Assembly (NCBI GenBank): GCA_029945375.1
Contig: CM057060.1
Location: forward strand, 1,922,001-1,986,000
DNA length: 64,000 bases
Origin: Agaricus subrufescens
Lineage: Eukaryota > Basidiomycota > Agaricomycetes > Agaricales > Agaricaceae
Direction of reading: 5' to 3'
Both the position numbers and the translations under genes were made by a program. Shown here one piece after another: positions 37,235 through 48,135 of this stretch. A model generated the notes under the pieces. The model had not been told where the DNA came from. It ran no database searches and saw nothing but the letters and a program-made list of their open reading frames with translations. The stretch's first letter is position 1, and every line of letters starts with the position of its first letter.

Positions 37235-37242
37235 GTCACGTG
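37235..37242. promoter_or_regulatory. GTCACGTG motif between VMA1 and RPT1
   Basis: An exact GTCACGTG lies 59 bp upstream of the VMA1 start codon and 55 bp upstream of the RPT1 start codon, at the midpoint of the divergent promoter. It matches the Cbf1/CLEAR-type bHLH core. No PACE-type proteasome element (GGTGGCAAA) is seen in this promoter. Confidence 0.5.
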
Positions 37243-37297
37243 GGTGCTGAACGCGTCATTGCAGCAATCAAGTCTTCCTCACTGCTCGACCCCGACC

Positions 37298-39174
<1,877 letters not shown>

Positions 39175-39244
39175 AATATGTAATTTCGTATATCACAACG
39201 TTTGGGCCGTATAATTTTACAGGGTGAAATGGTTCATGTATGAT

Positions 39245-40463
39245 CTATTCCTTTGAGGGACCAGGCATTTGCGTGGCGCTCGCCTTGAGTTTCTCGCTCA
39301 CAAGTTCACTGAATTCTTCTCGCAATATAGACTCCCTTCGCTCCCGCTCCTCTCTTTGTAATTTGAGGATTCCGCGTTTCTCTTCGGCACTGATAACCTG
39401 GTTCTCCTTCCTCATTCGGACAGCATTCATCCTCCTGTGTCGACTTCCGCTCATGACATAACCCACATTCTCGAACTGGGCAATTTCGCCTGATGTGAGG
39501 CCAATTTCACCACGACGAGGAATCCGGACGTCGGTGCCGTCCTGAAGGAAAGCAGCCATGGCACTTCCTTCACCACGCAGAAGAGCACCACCATAAGCCC
39601 GCTCGTCCAGCTTTTTGGTCGTGGTGGCTTTGAACAAGGGTTGAGGACCAAGCTCGGAGCCAGAATCAGAATCAGCATCGCGGACTGCAGACATGTCCTC
39701 GATATTGGCAGTGGCAGCAGGTGGAGTGGAAGGATTTTTGACTACCCATTCGTCTTCGTCGTCGTGTTGGCTGGGTAGGGGACTGCGACTCTCGATGCGG
39801 ACTTTGCTCTCCACGCGCCTGGACAAACTGTCACTCCTACGCTCTCTGCTTCTGTGTACCCTCTTGCTGCGATGTTGGGTGTCGGAATCCGAGTGGTCGT
39901 CGGAATAGCTTCTGTGGTGGCTTCTCGAGCGGTGTCGGCGTTTTCTGTCGTGGTCACGCTTGGAACGCCGCTTGTCTTTGCGGGCTTTTCGTCGACGCTC
40001 GTCCTCGGAGGATGAGGTCGAGTCGGTCGACGGGGACCGATGACGTTTTGATTTGCGGCTGGACTTGTGGTGGTGGTGTTTTTGATGTCTGTGAGCATTA
40101 GATATGAGGAAAGGGTGGGAGGGAAATTGAACAATGCTAACAATTCTTTAAAGGGAGCACGAGGTGAGGGAGGCCAGACATCTACTTGGGCAGCTTCGCG
40201 CTGTTCTCGTCGGCTGGAGTGGGGGTGAGCAGTGCCTATCTCGCAGGCAAAATGACGGCGCACCTGTCCAGCCAGTCTGCATTACCCTCGTGGTGTCCCC
40301 CGTGCCTGCCGCCCGTGCCTCTGTCGGGGTACATGCGCGGCGGTGGCGGGGGCCGCGACTTGTAGTCGTCATATTCCGGGCTGGCTCTCCGCTTCGAGGA
40401 GTCTTCGTGTGGCCGCAGGTCCTCTGAGATGAGACCGAGGCGGGAGGGATGGACGGTGGCCAT
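39245..40463 (-). CDS. NKAP: NKAP-like splicing/chromatin protein (SynMuv C-terminal domain)
   Basis: NKAP binds RNA and acts in pre-mRNA splicing and transcriptional repression. The start MATVHPSRLGLISEDLRPHE precedes a Pro/Arg-rich N-terminus ending NADWLD, joined by splicing to SRREQREAAQVDVWPPSP. A His/Arg/Ser/Lys-rich linker follows (HRSRSHHRSYSDDHSD). The C-terminal domain is nearly diagnostic: AYGGALLRGEGSAMAAFLQD, IPRRGEIGLTSGEIAQFENV, GYVMSGSRHRRMNAVRMRKE and NQVISAEEKRGIL. Three exons, about 370 aa. It is the last gene of a minus-strand array, starting 138 bp after the PITH stop. Confidence 0.92.
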
Positions 40464-40601
40464 GTGGAAGAGAGATGTAATCACATGACTATGACTATGA
40501 CATATACAGTACACTACTCAGTCTTCTTCAGTCCGCTGAGGTCCTTTGTAGCCCTAGAATACAGTTATATGCCGCTGGATCGGGCTCGTAGGCGGAATAG
40601 C

Positions 40602-41184
40602 TCACTCGATAGGAAAGCCCGAGATCTCGATCGCATCGATCCTGGTCTCATCTTCGTCTCCCTGGTTGGACTCGACAAAGATCTGGCGGTGTGCTTGGCG
40701 GGGGCAGCGGGACAAGCATAGATAGACAGACATACGTGCAGGCTGTTGACGCTCTGGAATCTCACGAATCGCAGGGGGATCGTCTCTCCGTTCTTGACCT
40801 GGTCTGGCGTCAGCTCGATCGCCTGCGCGACCTGCGGCTCCTGTGCGTCCTCGACATCCTCAAAGCCGATGGAGGGCTTGTTGACGACGAGCTTGATGGA
40901 CTTGGGAGCCTGGGCGGGGTCGGCGGCGGTGATGGCGAGCGAGCGGACGCGGACGGCCTGGTTGAACTGGGACGGGGTGGGAGGGGGAGCGGGGGGTGAG
41001 GACAGGCACGTACATGGATGCTGAGCAGCAGCTGGGCATCGGCGTCGCTGAGGAGAAAGGTGCCCGCGGCGTTCTTCGCGCGCTGGTCGAGGATGCCGCT
41101 GAGGGGGTGGTCGTGGGCCTCGTTGAGGCAGTTGAGCTGGGCGAGGTCGAGGAGGGGCAGCAGGGATGGATCTACGCTAAGCAT
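40602..41184 (-). CDS. Stand-alone PITH-domain protein (DUF1000)
   Basis: Three exons (41184-41014, 40966-40736, 40682-40602; introns of 47 and 53 bases) sum to 161 codons, so the protein is 160 aa. It consists almost entirely of the PITH domain, the C-terminal proteasome-interacting domain of thioredoxin-like 1: LLDLAQLNCLNEAHDHPLSG, FLLSDADAQLLLSIHFNQAV, IKLVVNKPSIGFEDVEDAQE, IPLRFVRFQSVNSLHIFVES and DEDETRIDAIEISGFPIE. There is no thioredoxin domain. TXNL1 associates with the proteasome lid; stand-alone PITH proteins are less well understood. Its start codon lies only 11 bp after the SKT5-like stop codon, so its promoter must lie inside the SKT5-like gene unless the two are cotranscribed. 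Confidence 0.92.
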
Positions 41185-41195
41185 GAAGACGACTA

Positions 41196-42945
41196 TTACA
41201 TAATGGTACACTCGTCCTTGGCCTCCTGCCGCGTCGGTCGCCCCACCTGCGCACGCTTGTGCCCCATCCGCTTCATCTCCGTCAGCCGCCCCATCGCCTT
41301 TTTGTCGCCCTGCGCTGTCCGGGGGCGTCAGTAGTCGGCCGCGTCGCTGCTGCCCGCACGTACCTGCTGCCCGCATATACCACTTTTTCGCAAACTCCAG
41401 GTCCTGCTTGATCCCGATCCCGACCTCTGCGTAGTACCCCACCGCGTACTCGGCCTTCCCCAGCCCCTTGTTCGCCGCCCGCCGCGCCCACAGGTACGCC
41501 TCCGAGTCGCTCTGCTTCAGCACGCCCTCGCTCCCCGTCAGGTACCACCCACTCAGCGCCAGCTCTGCCTCCGAGTCGCCCTTTTCTGCCGCCTTGGTGT
41601 ACCACGCTATGGACCGCCGGGGGTCCACCGGACAGCCCAGGTTACCGTACTCGTAGCACTGCCCGAGCTTGTACTGCGACCGGGTGAAGCCCAGCTGCGC
41701 GGCCTGCGTGAACAGCGCCTTGGCATATCCCGGATCGTAGGGCACGATATTAGAATTAGGCTGTTCGTGCAAAACACCGAGCTCGTGCAGGGCGTGGGGG
41801 TTGTCTTCGTCCGCCTGTTCAGCGGCCCGCTTCAGCCATGTAATCGCCTCGCGGGGGTTCCTGGGCTGCTCGAGCGACCCCTGCAAAAGTATGATCCCAA
41901 GCTTGAACATCGCCGGGGTATCCCCCAACGAGGCCGCCTTGCGGTAGAACGCAGCCGCTCTCGCCGGTTCCTTTCTCGTCCCCGCTCCGATTTCATTGCA
42001 CACCGCCACGCGATACGAGGCGGGCGCGTGGTTCTGCTTGGCCGCCTGAAGATACAGGTGGTATGCCCGTTCATGGTCGACCTGAAGTCCCAATGAGCCG
42101 GTTCCATGGCAATTCGCCAAAAAGAACTGTGCCTCGTGATAGGCCTCGCCCTGAGTAGCTAGCCGTTTAATGACCTTGAGTGCCTCTTGCACCAGCACCT
42201 CGCTGTATTTTTTAGCAGCTCTCTGGTCCTGGGCGTTTGCGCGTATATGCTTCGCAGCATCTATCAGATACTTGGCATACGCGAAATGCGCCTCTGGGTC
42301 GGGGTCACCTTTAATTCGTTGTCTATACTGTTCAATATACTCTTTCGTGTACGGCGGCGTTGTCAAGTCGATAGCTCGGCTCTTGGTCGAGGACGGCGCA
42401 AGAGACTTGAAGGTCGTTGACCGTTCCAGGGATGGCCGTGGCTCGGCCTCGGAGGGGGCAATCGAAGGGGGAGGAAAAGAATCGTAAGAGCCGGCGTAAG
42501 AAGACGGGGAAGGGCTGAACGAGTGCGCAATGCTTGGGGGATGCTGGCCGGGATAGGGAGAGTAGCTACGGGGTGGGGGAGGGCCACGGGGAGGAGGGGG
42601 GCCAGCTTGAGGAGGAAGACCAACTTGGAGAGGAGGGGGGCCAGCTGGGGGAGGGAGACCACCTTGGGAAACTTGGGGGGGAGGGCCAGCTGGAGGGGGC
42701 CCCATGCCGAGGACGTCAGACGCCGCAGCATAGAGGTGGTTGTAGTCCTGGCCAGCCGGGGGGCGCTGCCAGGCATGATGATCAGGGGGGTGGGAGTAGT
42801 ACTGGGGGAGGGTGGCGGCGCGGTGGGCAAAGGGCGAGGCGGCGCGCGGGGGCCCGTGGAGGGAGAGGGCGGCCAGGGCGTCGAGGCCGGGGTCGGCGTC
42901 GGGGGCGAGGGCGGGGACGGAGTGGTTGGGGTGGTGGACGTCCAT
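41196..42945 (-). CDS. SKT5: SEL1-repeat protein, Skt5/Chs4-like chitin synthase activator with CAAX box
   Basis: Two exons (42945-41364 and 41314-41196; 49-base intron) sum to 567 codons, giving 566 aa. The N-terminal 190 residues are Pro/His/Tyr-rich and disordered (PPPRGPPPPRSYSPYPGQ). From PPYTKEYIEQYRQRI there are about seven SEL1 (TPR-like) repeats, e.g. EAQFFLANCHGTGSLGLQ, AASYRVAVCNEIGAG-type units, ALHELGVLHEQ and SQYKLGQCYEYGNLG. The second exon gives AAAQGDKKAMGRLTEMKRMG and ends KDECTIM. CTIM is a CAAX box, as in budding-yeast Chs4/Skt5, which is prenylated and recruits chitin synthase III. If the intron is retained, the frame runs on into the PITH gene. The start is 49 bp after the KDM2-like stop. 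Confidence 0.87.
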
Positions 42946-42994
42946 GGCAAGGCGAGTGTGTGAATTGATCTGCTGCTAGTACATCCGCGAGTAT

Positions 42995-45237
42995 CTACCA
43001 CGTCCACTTCTCCGCGACCCGCTCGATCCGCTGCCGCTCGAGCCCGCGCCCGCTCTTGCGCACCTTCACCACCACCGTGCGCTGCCGGCCCACCTGCGCC
43101 TCCTCGCCGCCCTCCATCTCCTCGTCCGTCCCCACCCACACGTCGCTCCAGCCCTCGTCGCCCCCCGGCCGCACCCCCACCCGCGACTCGGTCACCGCCT
43201 CCTCCACTCGCTCCTCGATCCGGTCCCACACGCGTGGTTTGAAATTCCGGAAGCGCATCGTCCCCTCCTCGAGGCCCTCCTCCTCCACCCGCCGCCGCTT
43301 CACCCCGTTCGTCTGCCCGTTGCTTTTCCGCGTGCTCTCGTCGTCGCTCGCCGACCCGCTCGCCAGCCGCAGCCGCCACCGCAGCTCCCGCGCAACCGCA
43401 GGTGCGTCCTTCACTCGGTCAGACGGTATCTGTTCCCTCGCCTCCTTTTTCGCCGCGTCCCCGCCATGCTCCAACACCCGAGCCTCGGAAACCAGAAAAT
43501 CCGCAAGCGCCGTCAGTGACCCCAGAAGCCGCGGCGAGAACCCGTGTTCTCCATTCGATCGCACGTCCTTCAGATACTTGTCTCCGACATACCAGCACAG
43601 CCTGAATCATTGTCACACCATAGTCCATGAGAAGTCAAAGAAAGGACGTACTTGATGAAATGCGGGAAGCGGAATTTCTTGGGCACAGAGGTGGCTATTT
43701 CGATGTTACGGACCCGGATCTCTGAGTGTGCCAGATGAGCTTTCGGGACAACAATAGGCGTCAACACTCTACGTACGCGTTGGGACACTGTAGGAATGGA
43801 GGAAATTGCCGCCAAACACGAGCGTGTCGACGGGTGTATACTGCTTCCGAGTGAGTACAGTTCTGCGACTGTTCGTGAAGGACATACGACAGCGTGTATC
43901 CAGCCCGAGGGAATAATCATAGTGTTTCCTTCCCTAAGTTCTACTTTATATACCTCATCTACCATGTCTCCTAGCCACGATTGATATTGCAATTCAGTGC
44001 CCGACCACCGTTCATAGGCAGCTAGGTTGGCAGGTGTCGGCCGGATAAAGTAGAAGATCTGACAAGCCAAGTTTGCAATCACATCAAGAACAGAAAAAAA
44101 CGGACAAACTGACCTTGGAACCGCGCAGGATGTGATAATAGACCGACGAACCAGCAAAATCGATGTGCCAATCCTATATCCATAATCAAAAACCAGATGT
44201 TTAATAGCTGTTCAGGGGGAGACGCACCGTCCACGCATTCGCGACTCCCATAAGGCAGTACAACTGCACCTTGGGATACACGTTTCCCTTGCCTTTACGA
44301 GTACCGGGCCAAAAGTTTTCGACCCAATCCAAATCGCGAACGATGCGAGGAGGCGAGATCATATCGGCTAATTTGGTGGAGGATATTTCCAGCGATATGA
44401 CGTTTAGAATCTTGTCCCGTTTCTCTGGTTCCAACTCCACATATTCCGCCCACTTTTCCAAGGTCCATCCCGGCGAGGTCGACTGTGTGGCGACATCTAC
44501 ACTGGGAAGTCAGCGACAAATGGGAGGACCCGAACGCGTATGCACGCACCGATAACTTCAACTGGTGTATCCTTGCCGACGAGCTCGGCAACTTCATTCA
44601 CGGTGAGATTACTTGACGGCATCTTCAACTCGAGGCCCTCCGGACTTTCGATGACGATAGGTTCACGCATGGCCATATCATCCCCATCCAACCAGGACAA
44701 AGTGAGGTCGCCTCCGTGCATCCGCCTAAACGGGTCTCCGTCGGTTCGCTTCTCTTGAAGGATTTTCAACCAGCGCGCTGGATCAAAGCTGATGCCAGAG
44801 TCGAGACTGGCATAGTCGCGCTGGGTCTTGATACGGGAGGATTTCCGAGCGGGGGCCTTGCGGGTGATGACCCGCGAAGGCTTTTCGTCGATGCATTTCT
44901 GACAAAACCTGGAACGATTCAGCGTTGTAATGAGGGACAGCAAGAGCGGTGCGCACCACTTGTCTATGCTCTCGAGGTCGTCGCCATGGCCGACACACCG
45001 CCAATGGTACCACGTTTTACATGCGTCGCATCTGATCCAGCGCTCTTTCTCCAGGGCATTGAGAACGCCGGCTTGGTCCTCCACGCAGGCTGGACAGGAC
45101 TCGTCTCTCAACTGGGCGACCGAGTTGTTGCTCTGCTCCGGCGTGTGGGAACGACTCATGGACGGCGGCGGGGGAGAGGCTTGGGAGGATTCATGGGTCT
45201 CTTCGTTCTTTGCTCCTTGTCGCTTTGCGCGAGCCAT
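42995..45237 (-). CDS. JHD1: PHD-JmjC histone lysine demethylase, KDM2/JHD1 type
   Basis: JHD1/KDM2 enzymes are Fe(II)/2-oxoglutarate dioxygenases that demethylate H3K36. The PHD finger is CPACVEDQAG ... WIRCDACKTWYHWRCVGH ... KWFCQKC, with the last W-F formed by splicing. A JmjN-less linker follows, then the JmjC domain: VQLYCLMGVANAWT joined to DWHIDFAGSSVYYHILRGSK, where His-x-Asp supplies two iron ligands. IFYFIRPTPANLAAYERW and NTMIIPSGWIHAV supply the third His. The C-terminus after GGNFLHS-type sequence is a charged tail ending RIERVAEKWTW. Start ATG 45237 (MARAKRQG); an in-frame ATG at 45279 would add 14 residues. About 650 aa, five or six introns. Confidence 0.9.
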
Positions 45238-45290
45238 CTCAGCTTTCAGGATCCACAACACACAGGTCGCCCACGACATTCAGCCCTCCC

Positions 45291-45298
45291 GTCACGTG
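45291..45298. promoter_or_regulatory. GTCACGTG motif upstream of the KDM2-type gene
   Basis: An exact GTCACGTG lies 53 bp upstream of the KDM2-like start codon, in the 100-bp gap after the PGK1 stop. This suggests that the demethylase has its own promoter even though it sits in a compact same-strand array. Confidence 0.45.
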
Positions 45299-45337
45299 TC
45301 TATTGTGGGAATTCTCTCTCTATATGTAGCTACTCAG

Positions 45338-46959
45338 TCATTTCTCGCTCAGCTCCGCAACGCCGGGCAAAGTCTGGCCAGAGCCGTCAGCCGTCATCCG
45401 GAGCATTATTGTCTGCACTCACCTTGCCCTCCAGCAACTCTAGACTTGCTCCACCACCCGTGCTGACGTGGCTCAGCTTCTCCTCGGCCTTGTGGTTTGC
45501 AACCACCGTAGCTGTATCGCCGCCTCCGACTATAACTACAGCTCCCTTTTGTACCGCCTCAATTGTCGCATTCAACAGCTTCGTTGATCCTTCTGCAAAT
45601 GCAGGAAACTCGAACACCCCGGGGGGACTCGAGAGTATGTCAGGAAATGATATAGACAACGGCGTCAAACTAGCACACACCCGTTCCAGAGAATCGTCTT
45701 GGCTTCAAGGACCGTCTTACGGAAGAGTTCATTAGACTTTGGGCCAACGTCGAGACCCATCCAGCCGTCCGGAACGCCCTCGGCATCCGTGACTATCTTG
45801 TGCTAAATTATCAACGTGAGAGATACATTCTTCTCAAAGGGAAAAGGGCCTGACGTTGGCGCCTGCATCAAACTTGTCCCCGACTACATAGTCAACGGGA
45901 AAGACTATTTTGACGTTGTTCTTCTTTGCCTTTTCGACGATCCCAGCCACTTTTTCGGCTCCTGGTTTGTCAAAGAGCGAATTGCCGATCTAGGTCCATG
46001 ACGTCACTCGCAAAGCCATCAGAGATTGGTGCTTCATCTTACCGCGACGTTTTCCAGCGTCTTTTTGAAAGTGAATGCCATACCACCTCCGATGATGAGA
46101 CAGTTGACCTAGAACCATGATAAATTGAGCAAGGTCCTTTAGAGACTCAATCTTGAGCGTGCTACCTTGTCAAGCAGGTTTTCAATCAACTGAATCTTGT
46201 CAGATATTTTGGCACCACCAAGGATAGCAAGGAAAGGTCGTTCGGGACTTTCCAGAGCCTTTGCAAAGTAATCTAATTCTTTCTTGACCAAGAAACCGGA
46301 AGCCCTCTGGGGGAGCTTGATGCCAACCATACTAGAATGAGCGCGGTGAGCGGTGCCAAAGGCATCGTTAACATAGACATCGCCAAGGCTAGTGAGCTGC
46401 TCGCGGAACTGGGTGACCTTCGAGGGATCGGCCTTGGTCTTGGTTCCGTCTGCGTTTTTGACAGAGCCTTCTTCCTCAATGTGGAAACGAAGGTTCTCGA
46501 GGAGGATCACGGCGCCAACAGGGGCGTCCTGGACGGCCTTTTCGACATCGGGGCCAACACAGTCGGGCAAAAAGGTGACTTTTTTTGCCAAGAGATTTTC
46601 GAGCTCTGCAGCCACGGGCTTGAGCGAGTACTTGGGGATCGCCTTGCCATCGGGTCTGCCGAGGTGTGACATCAGAATGACCCTGGAGGCGCCTGGAGAC
46701 ACGCGTGTGAGCTGAGGAGAGCGGTGAGCGACAAAAGCACCAGACTTGCCATTTTCGAGGGCGTATTTGATCGTGGGGAGGGCGGCGACGATGCGCTGGG
46801 GGAGTGTCAAAGGCTGGTAACGAGAAGATAGGAAGATCGGCGTACGGCAGGGTTTGTGATCTTTTCGCCTTGGAGGGGTACGTTGAAGTCGACACGGATG
46901 AGAACGCGCTTGCCGCTGAGGGCGAGGTCAGTGATAGATAGCTTGTTGGAAAGCGACAT
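45338..46959 (-). CDS. PGK1: 3-phosphoglycerate kinase
   Basis: The glycolytic and gluconeogenic enzyme transferring phosphate between 1,3-bisphosphoglycerate and ADP. It starts [20 protein letters not shown] with RVDFNVPLQ, has substrate-binding segments [15 protein letters not shown] and [20 protein letters not shown], and the nucleotide-binding end [13 protein letters not shown] with [19 protein letters not shown] final intron separates LLEGK from [11 protein letters not shown], with TGA at 45338-45340. Reading through that intron would give a false end at 45387. About 417 aa, seven or so introns. It heads the minus-strand array PGK1 > KDM2 > SKT5 > PITH > NKAP. Confidence 0.96.
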
Positions 46960-47213
46960 GGTAGATACACTCAAAGACTAGGTAGATAAGATCCCGCAGT
47001 CACGGTCACACCCGTCTCGCCCCAGCCAGGCCCCACCGCCCCCGCGTCCAGCCCAGGGACCAGCCTTCGCGTCCACCGCGGCGGCAGAGCATCGGCGCGC
47101 ATGGGCACACACAACCCCCGCCGGCGCCGCCAGTGCTGCGCGAGCATGGCCCGCAGCACAGCGCCTGGCTTGATGGACTGGTGTCACATCGTCACCTGCG
47201 CTCTGCTTCTGCC

Positions 47214-48058
47214 ATGTCGTCCAGTATACCCCCAACAAACTCGCTCGGCCTCGACTTTGATGCCCCTCAGCCGGAACCATCACCCCCGGAGGCCCCAGAA
47301 GTCCCGGCTCAGGACCAGCCCACGCGAGAAAAGAAAAAGCCCTATGTCAATCCCGATCGCGTCAAGACGGGCGGGCCTCAGCGCGTACGTCACACACAGC
47401 CTGCACTTTCCGCTTGTCCTCATTTTCCCCGCTAGGAAAAACTGACCGATGAGGAGCTGGCAGAGCGCATGTCCCGCATGAGAGAGCAGAACGAAAGGAT
47501 CAAACAGCGTCGACTGGTCCGTTTTCCGTCTACTGACGTCTTCCGCCGAGTTCAATCGTCGTTCAGGATGTCGCGGCAGACGAAGCTGCGTTCAAGCAAG
47601 CACAGGAATCCGAACGCCAGAAGCTGGAAAGGACCAAGAAGATCCAGGATAACGTAGACAAGGCCCGTGAGCAGAATGTTAAGAGAAAGATGGACAAAGT
47701 CCAGAACCGCGAGTGGGACTCGGGGAAATCTTCCTGGAAAAATCAGCCCCGGAAGAATGGCAGCAACCAGGAAACCAACGCACCGGCTGCCGAAGAATCC
47801 CAGTCTCCAGTTCTGCCCAGCCCGCACAGTCCTACTGTCCCTCAACAGTCGGGATCTGGATCAGGCCAGTGGGTCAGAGGTGGGTCACCGAGAGGCGGCA
47901 GAGGAAGAGGGCGCGGGAGGGGCAGAGGTGGAAGAGGCAACGCGACTGCGCGCGGCAGGCCTGCGAGCACGGCCAGAGAAGAGGCGCCTCAACCTTCGCC
48001 GGCCGCGAAAGAGGAGACGAAAGAGGCTGGGAACACGGATTCTCCAGCTCCGCCATAG
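47214..48058 (+). CDS. Coiled-coil RGG-box protein of unknown function
   Basis: Three exons (47214-47384, 47436-47516, 47567-48058) sum to 248 codons, giving 247 aa. I do not recognise a named family. The N-terminus is Pro/Glu-rich (MSSSIPPTNSLGLDFDAPQP). The middle is a charged helix likely to form a coiled coil (EKLTDEELAERMSRMREQNE, RQKLERTKKIQDNVDK). The C-terminal third contains an RGG/GRGRG box (SPRGGRGRGRGRGRGGRGNA) and a Pro/Glu/Lys-rich tail. RGG boxes commonly bind RNA and are arginine-methylated, so an RNA-related role is an inference. It is 77 bp upstream of SDA1 (ribosome biogenesis) on the same strand. Confidence 0.75.
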
Positions 48059-48135
48059 CTTCAGATTTCGGTTATGATATATTTTACTATTAGAACATAA
48101 ATGATAAAGGGTATTTTGTGTGGTCGTGCTTGTCC

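Noticed and set aside
43000..43655. Plus-strand frame of 199 codons opposite the demethylase tail
   Set aside because: GC-rich antisense shadow of the KDM2 charged tail; the minus frame carries the gene.
45999..46006. TGACGTCA inside PGK1 (and another at 34024-34031 in the fasciclin gene)
   Set aside because: Both lie within genes; they show that this palindrome also occurs by chance.
46978..47283. GC-rich open frame upstream of PGK1 on the minus strand
   Set aside because: Ala/Arg/Gly-rich with no motif; it overlaps the promoter and first exon of the RGG-box gene.
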